From Paraburkholderia sp. Ac-20340 (GTDB taxonomy: Bacteria > Pseudomonadota > Gammaproteobacteria > Burkholderiales > Burkholderiaceae), in assembly GCF_017104965.1 (NCBI RefSeq), contig NZ_JAAGPR010000015.1, positions 1 through 64,000 on the forward strand: DNA of 64,000 nucleotides. Reading direction: 5' to 3'. Within the stretch, counting starts at the first letter, position 1; each line of letters opens with the position of its first letter. This document shows, one piece after another, positions 13,163 to 21,666 of the stretch. Below the pieces are notes generated by a model that saw only the letters and a list, made by a program, of their open reading frames with translations, made no database searches and was not told the DNA's origin. The position numbers and the translations under genes are program-made.

Positions 13163-13188
13163 CCATGCGTTGCCCCCGCAACGCATGG
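13163..13188. repeat. Perfect inverted repeat after mltD
   Basis: CCATGCGTTGC (13163-13173) and GCAACGCATGG (13178-13188) form an 11-bp stem with a 4-nt loop, 22 bp past the mltD stop. The minus-strand sequence after it is not U-rich, so it is more likely a 3'-end protecting stem than a second terminator. Confidence 0.6.
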
Positions 13189-13209
13189 CTGAGCACCCTC
13201 AGCCAGCCG

Positions 13210-14865
13210 CTATTTGGACGACTTGTGTTTCTGCGTGTGGGTTTCGGCCTTCGGGCGGCTCGCCGCACCCTTCGACGCCTTGCTGGGCGCTGCGCCGGAA
13301 GACTTTGCCTTGACCGGTTCGGAAACCTTGACGACTTCCGTGTGCGCGCGACCGTGTTTCTTATCATAGCGCGACTTCGAGCCCGACTCCGCAACGCGCG
13401 TACCAATCCGCTCCACACCCCCGCCCGAGACGTTGGTGGCGAGGCGTTCCGGCCCCGGCTCGCTCGGCATCGACTTGCCCACCGGCACGTGCAGCACGAG
13501 CACCTGGCCCGGCGCCACCGCGTCGCGGCGCGTCTTGTTCCACGCCTTGAGCTGGCCAACCGAGACGCCATAACGGCTCGCGACCGTTTCCATCGACTGC
13601 TTGCGACGCACGCGAATCAGCATCTTGCGCGTGTCGGGCACGTCCGGCTCCATGGCGAGCACGGCGCTTTCGGCCACATCGGCGCTGATGTCTTCGTCGT
13701 CGGCGTCGTCGGTGCGCGGCACCACGAGCGTCGAGCCCGGCTTCAGGCGCATGCCCGCCGGAATCTTGTTGACCGACATGAGCGTGTCCGCGTCCACGCC
13801 GATCTTCTGCGCGATGGCCGCCGGCGTGGCGCGCGAGTCGGTGGTGTAGACGGTCCACGAAGAAAGCTGGCCCGAATACGACTTCAGGTTGCGCTCGAAC
13901 GCGCTGGCGTTATCGAACGGCAGCAGGATCTGCGGATCGGTCGCGCCCAGAATGACGGGCTTCTTGAACGACGGATTGAGCGTGCGGAATTCGTCCGGCG
14001 TCATGTTCGCCAGTTTGGCGGCGACGTCCACGTCGATATCGTGCGAGGTGGTGACGGTGACGAAGTACGGGTGATTCGGGATGCTCGGCAGCGTGAGGCC
14101 GTATTGCTGCGGGTTCATCACGATATTCTTGACCGCCTGCAGCTTGGGCACGTAGTTACGCGTCTCGTTCGGCATGCGCAGGCTCTGGTAGTCGGTCGGC
14201 AGACCGGCGGCCTGGTTGCGCGCGATCGCTCGCTGAACATTGCCTTCGCCCCAGTTGTAGGCGGCCAGCGCCAGATACCAGTCGCCGAACATGTCGTGCA
14301 GGCGCGAGAGGTAGTCGAGCGCGGCGCTGGTCGAGGCCAGCACGTCGCGGCGCTCGTCCTGCCACATGTTTTGCTTGAGGTTGTAGGTCTTGCCCGTGCC
14401 CGGCACGAACTGCCACATGCCCGCGGCCTTCGCAACCGACAGCGCCTGCGGGTTATAGGCCGATTCGATGAACGGCAGCAGCGCCAGCTCGGTCGGCATA
14501 TGGCGCGCTTCGAGTTCTTCGACGATGTGGTACAGATATTTCTGCGAGCGCTCGGTCATGCGCGCGACGTAGTCCGGACGCTGCGCATACCACTGCGCAT
14601 TCATGTCGACGAGGTCGCTTTGCAGGTCGGGCATCTGGAAGCCGCGACGGATGCGACCCCAAAGGTCGGCATCGGGGCTCGTGAGCTGGTCGACCGAGCC
14701 TTTATCGACGTTAATCGTTTCTTTCGCGGCGGAAGTCTTGCGGATGGCGTCGGCGCGTGCCTGGGGATCGGCGGGAGAAAGTGAACTGGCTGAATCCGCG
14801 TTGGGTCCCCCGCTCGCACAGGCGGCGAGCATCAGGACCAGCAGCGCGCTTAGGATAAATCGCAT
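13210..14865 (-). CDS. mltD: Membrane-bound lytic murein transglycosylase D (lipoprotein, LysM)
   Basis: 551 aa from the ATG at 14865. The N-terminus MRFILSALLVLMLAACASGG is a lipoprotein signal with lipobox LAAC. The SLT catalytic domain (about residues 110-260) has ELALLPFIESAYNPQA with the catalytic glutamate, GMWQFVPGTGKTYNL and YNWGEGNVQRAIARN, typical of family 1D enzymes that cut peptidoglycan to 1,6-anhydro muropeptides. The C-terminal half contains two LysM-like repeats (WTVYTTDSRATPAAIAQKIG; MLIRVRRKQSMETVASRYG) and a basic Lys/Ser/Ala-rich tail. It has its own promoter and terminator. NagZ, encoded further along, acts later in the same recycling route. Confidence 0.94.
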   Translation of the reverse strand: MRFILSALLVLMLAACASGGPNADSASSLSPADPQARADAIRKTSAAKETINVDKGSVDQLTSPDADLWGRIRRGFQMPDLQSDLVDMNAQWYAQRPDYVARMTERSQKYLYHIVEELEARHMPTELALLPFIESAYNPQALSVAKAAGMWQFVPGTGKTYNLKQNMWQDERRDVLASTSAALDYLSRLHDMFGDWYLALAAYNWGEGNVQRAIARNQAAGLPTDYQSLRMPNETRNYVPKLQAVKNIVMNPQQYGLTLPSIPNHPYFVTVTTSHDIDVDVAAKLANMTPDEFRTLNPSFKKPVILGATDPQILLPFDNASAFERNLKSYSGQLSSWTVYTTDSRATPAAIAQKIGVDADTLMSVNKIPAGMRLKPGSTLVVPRTDDADDEDISADVAESAVLAMEPDVPDTRKMLIRVRRKQSMETVASRYGVSVGQLKAWNKTRRDAVAPGQVLVLHVPVGKSMPSEPGPERLATNVSGGGVERIGTRVAESGSKSRYDKKHGRAHTEVVKVSEPVKAKSSGAAPSKASKGAASRPKAETHTQKHKSSK

Positions 14866-14900
14866 GAACGTCAACTTGCAATGGCTGGAATTTGCAGCCG

Positions 14901-14929
14901 ATAGTACGGAACGCACACGTTTCCGTCAA
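14901..14929 (-). promoter_or_regulatory. Sigma-70 promoter of mltD
   Basis: Minus strand TTGACG (14929-14924), 17-bp spacer, TACTAT (14906-14901). Predicted start about 29 nt before the mltD ATG. Confidence 0.7.
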
Positions 14930-15018
14930 TCGGATTAATTGGAAAAAAACCATGCAAATCCGCGGCTTGGATCACGTTCCATACGTTTGGGTTGAGCATA
15001 CCCACTTGCTCTGGCGGG

Positions 15019-15882
15019 TTAGCGGAACCTGTTCTTCCACTCGCGCATCAGCGTGAATGCGGCGAGCCGGTCGGGCACCGTTTCGTGCAGCGCTTCGGCG
15101 AGCGTTGCCTGCACGGCCGGTTCATCGGCGCGCAAAAATGGGTTCACAGCACGCTCGTGCGCGATCGTGGTCGGCAAGGTCGGCAAGCCGCGCTCGCGCA
15201 GGGCGGCTGCTTCGCGGCTCCAGGTTTGCAGCGCGGCGTTATCGGGATCGCAGGCCAGCGCGAAACGGATATTCGACAGCGTGTATTCGTGCGCGCAGTG
15301 TACCTGGGTCGCGCCCGGCAGCGCCGCGAACGAGTCGAGCGACGCCAGCATCTGCGCGGGCGTGCCTTCGAACAAGCGGCCGCAGCCGCAGGCGAACAGC
15401 GTGTCGCCGCAGAATAGATGCGGCACGCCCTGGGTACCGATCGTATCCGCGTCCTGAAAATAAGCGATATGGCCGCGCGTGTGGCCGGGCACGTCCATGA
15501 CCTTGAAATCGAGCGCAGGGGCATCCAGATGCACGGCGTCGCCGCCCTTCACGCGCGTGACGACCGCGTCGAGCGGGCCGAGCGCCTCGCCGGCCGGGCC
15601 GTACACGGGGACGCGCTCATCCGAAAGGAGATCCGCTACCCCGCCGACATGGTCGTTGTGATGATGGGTGAGTAAAATAGCGGCGAGCCGCCAGCCGCGT
15701 TTAGCGAGATATGCACGAACCGGCGCGGCGTCGCCCGGATCGACGGCAACGGCATTGCGGCCGTCCGACACGACCCAGATGTAGTTATCTTCAAAAGCCG
15801 GAACCGGTACGTATTCGAGTGCTGCGGCGGGACGGGCGGCCGGGCCGTGGTGCGCCGGCGCGTGCTCAAGCGGACTCTTCAT
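15019..15882 (-). CDS. gloB: Hydroxyacylglutathione hydrolase (glyoxalase II) GloB
   Basis: 287 aa metallo-beta-lactamase fold enzyme. It hydrolyses S-lactoylglutathione to lactate and glutathione, the second step of methylglyoxal removal. The metal-binding motif is LLTHHHNDHVGG, with further ligands in PGHTRGHIAY and FCGDTLFACGCGRLFEG. The first 20 residues are Ala/His/Pro-rich, so the true start may be later; no Shine-Dalgarno precedes the ATG at 15882. A TATAAT on the minus strand at 15923-15918 would start transcription only about 30 nt upstream. The divergent methyltransferase begins about 15 bp away. Confidence 0.95.
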   Translation of the reverse strand: MKSPLEHAPAHHGPAARPAAALEYVPVPAFEDNYIWVVSDGRNAVAVDPGDAAPVRAYLAKRGWRLAAILLTHHHNDHVGGVADLLSDERVPVYGPAGEALGPLDAVVTRVKGGDAVHLDAPALDFKVMDVPGHTRGHIAYFQDADTIGTQGVPHLFCGDTLFACGCGRLFEGTPAQMLASLDSFAALPGATQVHCAHEYTLSNIRFALACDPDNAALQTWSREAAALRERGLPTLPTTIAHERAVNPFLRADEPAVQATLAEALHETVPDRLAAFTLMREWKNRFR

Positions 15883-15896
15883 GGGGCGACGTATTC

Positions 15897-16724
15897 TTGG
15901 ACAAGTCTGACCGAACGATTATAGACTGGCCCGCCTGGACCGCTTCGCCGGCCGGCAGGTACGTGCTGGAGTGGGAGCAGGAACAGCTCGACCGGATGGT
16001 GTCGAACGTGTTCGGCTACCATGCGCTCCAGCTTGGCCTGCCGCAACTCGACGCGCTGCGCGAAAACCGCATGACGTATCGCGGCCTCGTGCTCGACGCC
16101 GCCAGCGCGGCCAGCGCGCCCTACACCCTGCCCGGCGCCCAGCCGTCGCGCGCGCCCGAACTGCATACGCCGGACGGCCGCAGCACGGTCTGGTGCGATC
16201 ATCTCGATCTGCCGTTCGAAGCGCAGAGCGTCGATCTGATCGTCATGCCGCACACGCTCGAATTCACGAGCGACCCGCACCGCCTGCTGCGCGAAGCGGA
16301 ACGCGTGCTGATGCCCGAAGGTCAACTGGTGATCGTCGGCTTCAATTCGCTGTCGCTGTGGGGCGCACGGCAGTCGGCGGGCAAGCTCACGGGGCATCCG
16401 TTTTTGCCCACGCAACAGGACCTGATCGCGTTCACGCGCCTGAAGGACTGGATCAAACTGCTCGGTTTCGAGCTCGAACGCGGCCGTTTTGGCTGCTACC
16501 GGCCGCCGCTTTCCACGGACAAGTGGCTCGGCCGTTATGAATTCATGGAGGCCGCCGGCGACCGCTGGTGGGCGATCTTCGGCGCGGTCTATATGGTTAC
16601 GGCGATCAAGCGCGTGCGCGGCATGCGGCTCGTCGGCCCGCTGAAGGTCAAGAAACCCGTGCTGGCGCCGAGCCTGAAGGCCGCCGCCACCACGCCCTCC
16701 CCTACACGCAACAAGGACTCATGA
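15897..16724 (+). CDS. Class I SAM-dependent methyltransferase-like protein
   Basis: About 275 aa from a proposed TTG start (LDKSDRTIIDWPAWTASPAG); the frame is open further upstream but that part overlaps gloB. The middle resembles a Methyltransf_11 domain: LDLPFEAQSVDLIVMPHTLE, then LLREAERVLMPEGQLVIVGFN. The usual glycine-rich SAM loop is not obvious, because the region before it (RGLVLDAASAASAPYTLPGA) is degenerate, so activity is uncertain. The stop overlaps the rnhA start (ATGA), which implies co-expression. This gene is a regular gloB/rnhA neighbour in Burkholderiales. Substrate unknown. Confidence 0.82.
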   Translation: MDKSDRTIIDWPAWTASPAGRYVLEWEQEQLDRMVSNVFGYHALQLGLPQLDALRENRMTYRGLVLDAASAASAPYTLPGAQPSRAPELHTPDGRSTVWCDHLDLPFEAQSVDLIVMPHTLEFTSDPHRLLREAERVLMPEGQLVIVGFNSLSLWGARQSAGKLTGHPFLPTQQDLIAFTRLKDWIKLLGFELERGRFGCYRPPLSTDKWLGRYEFMEAAGDRWWAIFGAVYMVTAIKRVRGMRLVGPLKVKKPVLAPSLKAAATTPSPTRNKDS

Positions 16725-17170
16725 GCACACCCGATTTCGTCGAAATCTTCTCCGACGGCGCCTGCAAGGGCAATCCCGGCCCCGGCGGCTGGGGCGCGCT
16801 GCTGCGCTTCGGCACGCAGGAAAAGGAACTGTTCGGCGGTGAGCACGGCACGACCAACAACCGCATGGAACTGATGGGCGTGATCGCCGCGCTCGAAGCG
16901 CTCAAGCGTCCGTGCAAGGTGATCGTGCACACCGACTCGCAATATGTGCAGAAAGGCATCAGCGAGTGGATTCACGGCTGGAAGAAGAAGAACTGGATGA
17001 CGGCGGCGAAAACGCCGGTCAAGAACGACGATCTGTGGAAGCGGCTCGACGCGCTCGTCGCGCAGCATCAGGTCGAATGGCGCTGGGTCAAAGGCCACGC
17101 CGGGCATCCTGAAAACGAACGCGCCGACGCGCTCGCCAACCGCGGCGTCGCCACGCTCAACGAACATTGA
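16721..17170 (+). CDS. rnhA: Ribonuclease HI
   Basis: 149 aa from the ATG at 16721, 4 bp inside the previous gene. It cuts the RNA strand of RNA-DNA hybrids (primer and R-loop removal). Active-site carboxylates appear in FSDGACKGNPGPGGWG, NRMELMGVIAAL, VHTDSQYVQKGI and NERADALANRG; the basic protrusion is WIHGWKKKNWMTAAK. Length is standard. It is followed 61 bp later by dnaQ on the same strand, whereas in E. coli the two genes are divergent. Confidence 0.98.
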   Translation: MSTPDFVEIFSDGACKGNPGPGGWGALLRFGTQEKELFGGEHGTTNNRMELMGVIAALEALKRPCKVIVHTDSQYVQKGISEWIHGWKKKNWMTAAKTPVKNDDLWKRLDALVAQHQVEWRWVKGHAGHPENERADALANRGVATLNEH

Positions 17171-17231
17171 GTCGGGCCGCAGCCCGCGCTCGATCAAGAA
17201 TCACGCTTCATAGCATTACGCCCGATACGCC

Positions 17232-17978
17232 ATGCGCCAGATCATTCTCGACACCGAAACCACCGGCCTGAACCCTCGCACGGGCGACCGCCTCATTGAA
17301 ATCGGCTGCGTCGAACTGCTGAACCGCCGGCTCACCGGCAACAACCTGCACTTCTACGTGAACCCGGAACGCGACAGCGATCCTGGCGCACTGGCGGTGC
17401 ACGGCCTGACGACCGAGTTTCTCGCCGACAAACCCAAGTTCGCCGAAGTCGCCAACGAGATTCTCGACTTCATTCGCGACGCGGAACTCATCATTCACAA
17501 CGCGCCGTTCGACATCGGCTTTCTGGATGCGGAGCTCGCGCTCGTCGGCAAGCCGCCGCTCAAGGAGCATTGCGGCAACGTGATCGACACGCTGGTGCAG
17601 GCCAAGCAGATGTTCCCGGGCAAGCGCAATTCGCTCGACGCGCTGTGCGACCGCTTCGGCATCAGCAACGCGCACCGTACGCTGCACGGCGCACTGCTCG
17701 ACTCGGAACTGCTCGCCGAAGTCTATCTCGCGATGACGCGCGGCCAGGAAAGCCTCGTGATCGATATGTCGAGCGCAGCGGAAACCGCAGGCGAAGTCGC
17801 GACAACGCGCGTGAAGTTCGATACACTCGCGCTCCCCGTGATTGCGGCGAGCGCCGACGAGCTGGACGCACACAATGCGCTGCTCGATGGTCTCGACAAA
17901 GCGGTCAAGGGCACGTCGGTCTGGCGTACCGAACCGGCGCCCGCAGAAGAAATTTCAGCGACTACGCAAAATACTTAA
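17232..17978 (+). CDS. dnaQ: DNA polymerase III epsilon subunit (3'-5' proofreading exonuclease)
   Basis: 248 aa. DnaQ proofreads for the replicative polymerase. The DEDDh exonuclease motifs are visible: ExoI MRQIILDTETTGLNP, ExoII HNAPFDIGFLDAEL, and ExoIII HGALLDSELLAEVYL. Residues after about 185 are an Ala/Glu-rich linker leading to the C-terminal segment, here AHNALLDGLDKAVKGTSVWR, which in E. coli binds the alpha subunit. Likely part of the methyltransferase-rnhA-dnaQ unit, with tRNA-Val 50 bp downstream under its own promoter. Confidence 0.97.
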   Translation: MRQIILDTETTGLNPRTGDRLIEIGCVELLNRRLTGNNLHFYVNPERDSDPGALAVHGLTTEFLADKPKFAEVANEILDFIRDAELIIHNAPFDIGFLDAELALVGKPPLKEHCGNVIDTLVQAKQMFPGKRNSLDALCDRFGISNAHRTLHGALLDSELLAEVYLAMTRGQESLVIDMSSAAETAGEVATTRVKFDTLALPVIAASADELDAHNALLDGLDKAVKGTSVWRTEPAPAEEISATTQNT

Positions 17979-17986
17979 AAAAGGGC

Positions 17987-18015
17987 TTTACAAGATTGAA
18001 AATGCCCGGCATAAT
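17987..18015 (+). promoter_or_regulatory. Promoter of tRNA-Val
   Basis: TTTACA (17987-17992), exactly 17 bp, CATAAT (18010-18015). It lies 12 bp before the tRNA 5' end, as expected for a tRNA gene. Confidence 0.7.
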
Positions 18016-18027
18016 TTCAATCTCTTC

Positions 18028-18102
18028 GGGTGGTTAGCTCAGCGGTAGAGCACTGCCTTCACACGGCAGGGGTCACTGGTTCGATCCCAGTACTACCCAC
18101 CA
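18028..18102 (+). tRNA. tRNA-Val (anticodon CAC)
   Basis: 75 nt including an encoded CCA end. Acceptor GGGTGGT pairs with ACTACCC (one G-U), the D arm is GCTCAGCGGTAGAGC, the anticodon arm is CTGCC-TTCACAC-GGCAG with CAC at the decoding position (reads GTG), and the T arm contains GGTTCGATCC. All four helices form. GTG is a very common codon at this GC content, which fits a dedicated CAC isoacceptor. Confidence 0.97.
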
Positions 18103-18137
18103 GGATTCTGGTGTTGGTAAAGACAAGCACCGAAGAT

Positions 18138-18172
18138 AAAAAGCCCCGTTGCGCAAGCAACGGGGCTTTTTT
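18138..18172. terminator. Bidirectional terminator between tRNA-Val and the DUF2214 gene
   Basis: GCCCCGTTGC and GCAACGGGGC (10 bp) with a GCAA loop, flanked by AAAAA on the left and TTTTTT on the right, so it can end transcription in both directions. Confidence 0.94.
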
Positions 18173-18202
18173 CATTGGCGCGCAAAACGTTGTCGGCACA
18201 CG

Positions 18203-18667
18203 CTACTCGCCCACCGTCTCCACGCCGATGCCGCGCGCCATTCCGGTCGCTGCGAACACCATCGCCACCAGCAGCAACGTCTGCCAGCGGCCGATGCGCG
18301 CGTACTTCGGCGCGGCGGTCAGATCGGGCACATCGCCGCGACTCACCGCCGTACGCCAGCGCACCAGCGCCCGCATCGGCATGATTTCCAGCAGCAGGAT
18401 CAACACGAGCGCGCCCATCTTCAAATGGAACAGCGGTTCGTGCAGATAGTATTCGGCGCCCTTCTCGAAGCCGCCGAATGCGCGCGCCGCGCCGGTGAGG
18501 ATCAGCACGACGGCCGAAGCGCCCCAGCCGTTATCGGCGCTGAAAATCATCGGCAGATCTTCGGTTGAGGTGCAGCGACGCAGCCCGCGCGTGCGCCGCA
18601 GAATCGAGGCGAGCGCGAAGCCGAAGGCAAGCAGGTGAATGGCGGCAAGCAACCAGCGGATCAGCAT
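18203..18667 (-). CDS. DUF2214 family membrane protein
   Basis: 154 aa with four hydrophobic segments (about residues 3-24, 48-68, 82-100, 128-148). The sequence LIRWLLAAIHLLAFGFALASI, followed by RTRGLRRC, FSADNGWGASAVVLILTGAARAFGG and HLKMGALVLILLLEIMPM, matches the DUF2214 family of inner-membrane proteins. Conserved His12 and the His/Lys of the third segment resemble a cofactor or metal arrangement, but no function is established. It converges on tRNA-Val across a shared terminator. Confidence 0.82.
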   Translation of the reverse strand: MLIRWLLAAIHLLAFGFALASILRRTRGLRRCTSTEDLPMIFSADNGWGASAVVLILTGAARAFGGFEKGAEYYLHEPLFHLKMGALVLILLLEIMPMRALVRWRTAVSRGDVPDLTAAPKYARIGRWQTLLLVAMVFAATGMARGIGVETVGE

Positions 18668-18793
18668 GGCGACTCCTTCGAGATCACGACGGGATCGGCA
18701 AGCATGCGCGAAGTGCGATCGATCCGAACTTCAGATACGAATCAGATGCGGACCTCGCGCAGAACAGCTCGTGATGCAGTGCGGCCAGGCTGA

Positions 18794-19768
18794 CTAGCCG
18801 GCAGTGAACGCCGCCTGTTGCAAGGCGGTGTCGAGCGCGCGTGCCGCCTCGCGGTCGCTCACGCTGGCAAGACGCACGCGGAAAACGAGCTGACGGTTAT
18901 GCCCCGCCGCTGCGGGCGAATCCCACAGCAATTCGATTTTCGGCCGACGTTCGCGAATCTGCGTGTGCGTTGCCGCACGCGCCGCAACGACGGGCACGAG
19001 ACTCGTGCCGGTTGACGCTGGCAGCGCAGGCGAATCGGTTGCGTGCGCATCGACCACGACATCGGCAGCATCGGCGAGCGGCGCGACGGGCATGATCGGC
19101 GCAACCGGCTGGCTCACCGCCGCCGCGCCCTGCTCGCCCGACGGCCAGCGCACCGACAACTCGCGCGCATCGTATTGCCCGAGCTTGCGGCTTTCGAGCC
19201 AGACGACCGTGGTGCGCGTTGCCGCATCGATCGACACCGCATAGCGGCCGATCGCGAAGCGGCGTGCCGCGATGTTGGTGCGCCAGAGCGCGCGCGGCCG
19301 GCAGATCCACACGACCGCCGCATAGAGCGCGGGCGCCACCACCAGCCAGCCATTGGTTTCCGCCACCGCATGCACGGCGCGCCGCCAGCCGGCGAACCAC
19401 GTGAACGCGCCGATCGACCAGAGCGCGAACAGGCAGCCGAGCAGACCGAAGCAGCGCAGCGCCTGGCGCAGCCACTGCGGCAGCGGATGGAACGGCCGCT
19501 CGACGCGCGCCTTCGCGCCCGGCAGCACGATCAGCAGAAACAGAAAGACGAGATTCAGACACGCCGCCGGTGACGACGCCATGGCTTCGAGCGAGGTGAG
19601 GAAATGCTCCATCTCGCCCATCGAATGCAGCCAGCGCGCGAGAATGACGAGGCCGATCGCGCGCAGCGCGAAGAGCGTGCCGGCACCGGGAACGGTAGCC
19701 GCGCGCGTCGGACGGGGTCTCGCCAAGGTACTTCTCCTGATGTCGCTGAGGTCTTGCGCTGTTTTCAT
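18794..19768 (-). CDS. Membrane protein of unknown function
   Basis: 324 aa. I do not recognise a family. Residues about 30-50, 65-85, 108-132 and 140-160 are hydrophobic, giving three or four membrane segments in the N-terminal half. The C-terminal half (about 170-324) is soluble-looking, with a beta-rich part (YAVSIDAATRTTVVWLESRK), an Ala/Pro/Val linker (about 215-265) and an end resembling a small domain (RPKIELLWDSPAAAGHNRQ; DREAARALDTALQQAAF). Codon use matches the neighbours. No Shine-Dalgarno precedes the ATG, so the start is provisional. Confidence 0.7.
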   Translation of the reverse strand: MKTAQDLSDIRRSTLARPRPTRAATVPGAGTLFALRAIGLVILARWLHSMGEMEHFLTSLEAMASSPAACLNLVFLFLLIVLPGAKARVERPFHPLPQWLRQALRCFGLLGCLFALWSIGAFTWFAGWRRAVHAVAETNGWLVVAPALYAAVVWICRPRALWRTNIAARRFAIGRYAVSIDAATRTTVVWLESRKLGQYDARELSVRWPSGEQGAAAVSQPVAPIMPVAPLADAADVVVDAHATDSPALPASTGTSLVPVVAARAATHTQIRERRPKIELLWDSPAAAGHNRQLVFRVRLASVSDREAARALDTALQQAAFTAG

Positions 19769-19887
19769 GAACTAGCCGCGGTTTTGCGCGGAACGGCCAT
19801 TATAGGGACATTGCCTCGCCGCCTCACGCTCGCCGCCGCATACGGTGGACCGCCTGCAGTCGTGTCTTGAGGTAGCGCAGATACGAC

Positions 19888-19949
19888 AACGCCCCCGTGC
19901 ACGGGCACAGGGGCGTTGATGCGACGCTGGACGCGCAGCGCGCGTCCAG
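19888..19949 (-). other. Two adjacent hairpins at the 3' end of the glycosyltransferase gene
   Basis: AACGCCCC/GGGGCGTT (about 19888-19916) and CTGGACGCGC/GCGCGTCCAG (19927-19949) sit within 75 bp after the stop at 19963. Neither has a U tract, so they resemble Rho-dependent or stabilising 3' structures. Confidence 0.45.
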
Positions 19950-19962
19950 AACAGCTTACGGC

Positions 19963-21027
19963 TTAGCTTGCGTTGACTTCGCGCAGCACGGTGCGGCGCT
20001 TCTGGCGCAGCATTTCTTCGTACACGGCGACGTAGTTGCGCGCCATCACCTTCGACGAGAAGCGATCTTCGAACGCCTTGCGCACGCCGGCGCGCGACAG
20101 CGACGACAGACGCTTGACCGCTGCGACTGCGCTGATTTCGTCTTCGACGACAAAACCCGACACGCCGTTTTCGATGACTTCCGGCACCGAACCGCGCTTG
20201 AACGCGATCACCGGCGTACCGCAGGCCATGGCTTCGATCATGACGAGACCGAAGGGCTCCGGCCAGTCGATCGGGAACACCAGCGCGTGCGCGTTGCCGA
20301 GGAATTCACGCTTTTCGTGCTCGCCGATTTCGCCGATGTACTCGACGTGCGACTGCGCCATCAGCGGCTTGATGACTTCTTCGTAGTAAGCGCGGTCGGC
20401 CTTGTCGATCTTCGCGGCAACCTTGAGCTTCATGCCTGCCTGACCGGCGATGCGGATCGCCTTGTCCAGACCCTTCTCCGGCGACACACGGCCGAGGAAA
20501 GCGAGGTAGCCCGGCTCGACGTTGTCGATCGGACGCAGCACGTCTTCCGGCAGGCCGTGATAGACGGTCTGCTGCCAGTTGGCTTGCTGCAGCGGCAGGC
20601 GCTGGTTGTCCGAAATCGACACAACCGGCACATCGCTGAATGCGTTGAAGATCGGCTGCAGTTCCGGCAGGTCGAGACGGCCGTGCATCGTCGTGACGAA
20701 CGGCACTTCCTGACGCTGGAACAGCGAGAACGGGTAGTAATCGATGTGGAAATGCAGCACGTCGAATTCGTCCGCGCGGCGGCGCACTTCTTCGAGCAGC
20801 AGCATGTGCGGAGCCATCACGTCGCGAATCGTGGGGTCGAGGCGCAGAGCCTGCGGCCAGAACGCTTCGAGCTTCGCCGAGGTGATCGAATCGCCGCTTG
20901 CGAACAGCGTAACGTCATGACCCTGTTCGACCAGCGCTTCGGTCAGGTAGGAGACCACCCGTTCCGTGCCGCCGTACAGCTTGGGAGGAACCGCCTCGTG
21001 CAACGGAGCGATTTGAGCGATTCGCAT
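19963..21027 (-). CDS. Glycosyltransferase family 4 protein
   Basis: 354 aa GT-B fold enzyme, probably cytoplasmic and retaining. N-terminal acceptor domain begins MRIAQIAPLHEAVPPKLYGG with the G-G-T-E-R-V motif, then HFHIDYYPFSLF and FVTTMHGRLDLPE. The nucleotide-sugar domain has YLAFLGRVSPEKGLDKAIRI and the GT4 signature PEPFGLVMIEAMACGTPVIA with the paired glutamates. A GGAAGGAG ribosome site precedes the ATG. Donor and acceptor are unknown; the single-gene setting gives no pathway. Close relatives act in exopolysaccharide or glycolipid synthesis. Confidence 0.9.
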   Translation of the reverse strand: MRIAQIAPLHEAVPPKLYGGTERVVSYLTEALVEQGHDVTLFASGDSITSAKLEAFWPQALRLDPTIRDVMAPHMLLLEEVRRRADEFDVLHFHIDYYPFSLFQRQEVPFVTTMHGRLDLPELQPIFNAFSDVPVVSISDNQRLPLQQANWQQTVYHGLPEDVLRPIDNVEPGYLAFLGRVSPEKGLDKAIRIAGQAGMKLKVAAKIDKADRAYYEEVIKPLMAQSHVEYIGEIGEHEKREFLGNAHALVFPIDWPEPFGLVMIEAMACGTPVIAFKRGSVPEVIENGVSGFVVEDEISAVAAVKRLSSLSRAGVRKAFEDRFSSKVMARNYVAVYEEMLRQKRRTVLREVNAS

Positions 21028-21666
21028 AGTGGTGAACTCCTTCCTCGTAATAAATCGGGCTAAGTACTACAAATTTGACAATCGACCTTGCGTGCTGCGG
21101 CAGGCTTGCCGCGCGCCTCACCAGGCGTTCTTACCGCTAACCGCGCCGGATAGCCCGGCACACAGACCGACGCAGTTGTACACGCAGTTGTACAGTGTGT
21201 TATTGACACACGCGGCGGCTCAGGCGGTAAACGCGCAGGGTTCGCGGTCGTTGACAAGAAAGCTGTCAAATTCCCTACGCTATTCGAGACGGCATTATCC
21301 GGGCTTGCGCCCGCTACCGGCTAGAACATTTCAAAGTCTTTACGTTGTTACAAACCAGAAACACTCCGCAACCCACTGTTTTCAAAGACAGTTCTAAATT
21401 GGGGGTTCGTTTCCGGGCAGCAGGCCGTCGTCACGGTCTGCACATTTCGCGGATGGCGCCGACATCAAAGTGTCAGATGCTTAAGCACACGGCCATCCTG
21501 AATGCAATCCGTAATTGTATCTCTAAAAGCGCCCTGAAAACCTGTTGAACCTCCGGCGCGACACCCTGTCGGGAAGGAACACGCTGCGCCGCCCGCTCGC
21601 GATAAGATTCGCCTCCCGTCGGGCACAGGCGATGCGTCATGCGCCACGCGTGTTTACAATGCGGGA
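21028..21666. other. Divergent intergenic region between glycosyltransferase and ABC exporter
   Basis: About 640 bp with lower GC than the flanks. It contains a 12-bp tandem repeat with TGTACA cores (21172-21195), an adjacent TGTGT/ACACA stem (21196-21210), and TTGACA/TGTCAA facing each other near 21250-21270. No protein-coding frame looks real. It is a likely regulatory region for two genes reading away from each other. Confidence 0.55.
21172..21195 (+). repeat. 12-bp tandem repeat with palindromic TGTACA core
   Basis: GCAGTTGTACAC (21172-21183) is followed at once by GCAGTTGTACAG (21184-21195). Each unit carries the palindrome TGTACA, so two symmetrical sites lie 12 bp apart, about 150 bp upstream of the glycosyltransferase start. 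It could be a paired operator. Confidence 0.6.

Larger units (their letters stand above)
12529..13209. other. carA leader and mltD-carA intergenic region, no gene
   Basis: About 680 bp. From right to left it holds a hairpin just after mltD (13163-13188), the mltD terminator (13099-13128), a stretch with no recognisable gene, the carA promoter (12834-12863), and about 300 nt of predicted carA leader. Open frames in it are short and compositionally typical of shadow frames. Confidence 0.6.
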
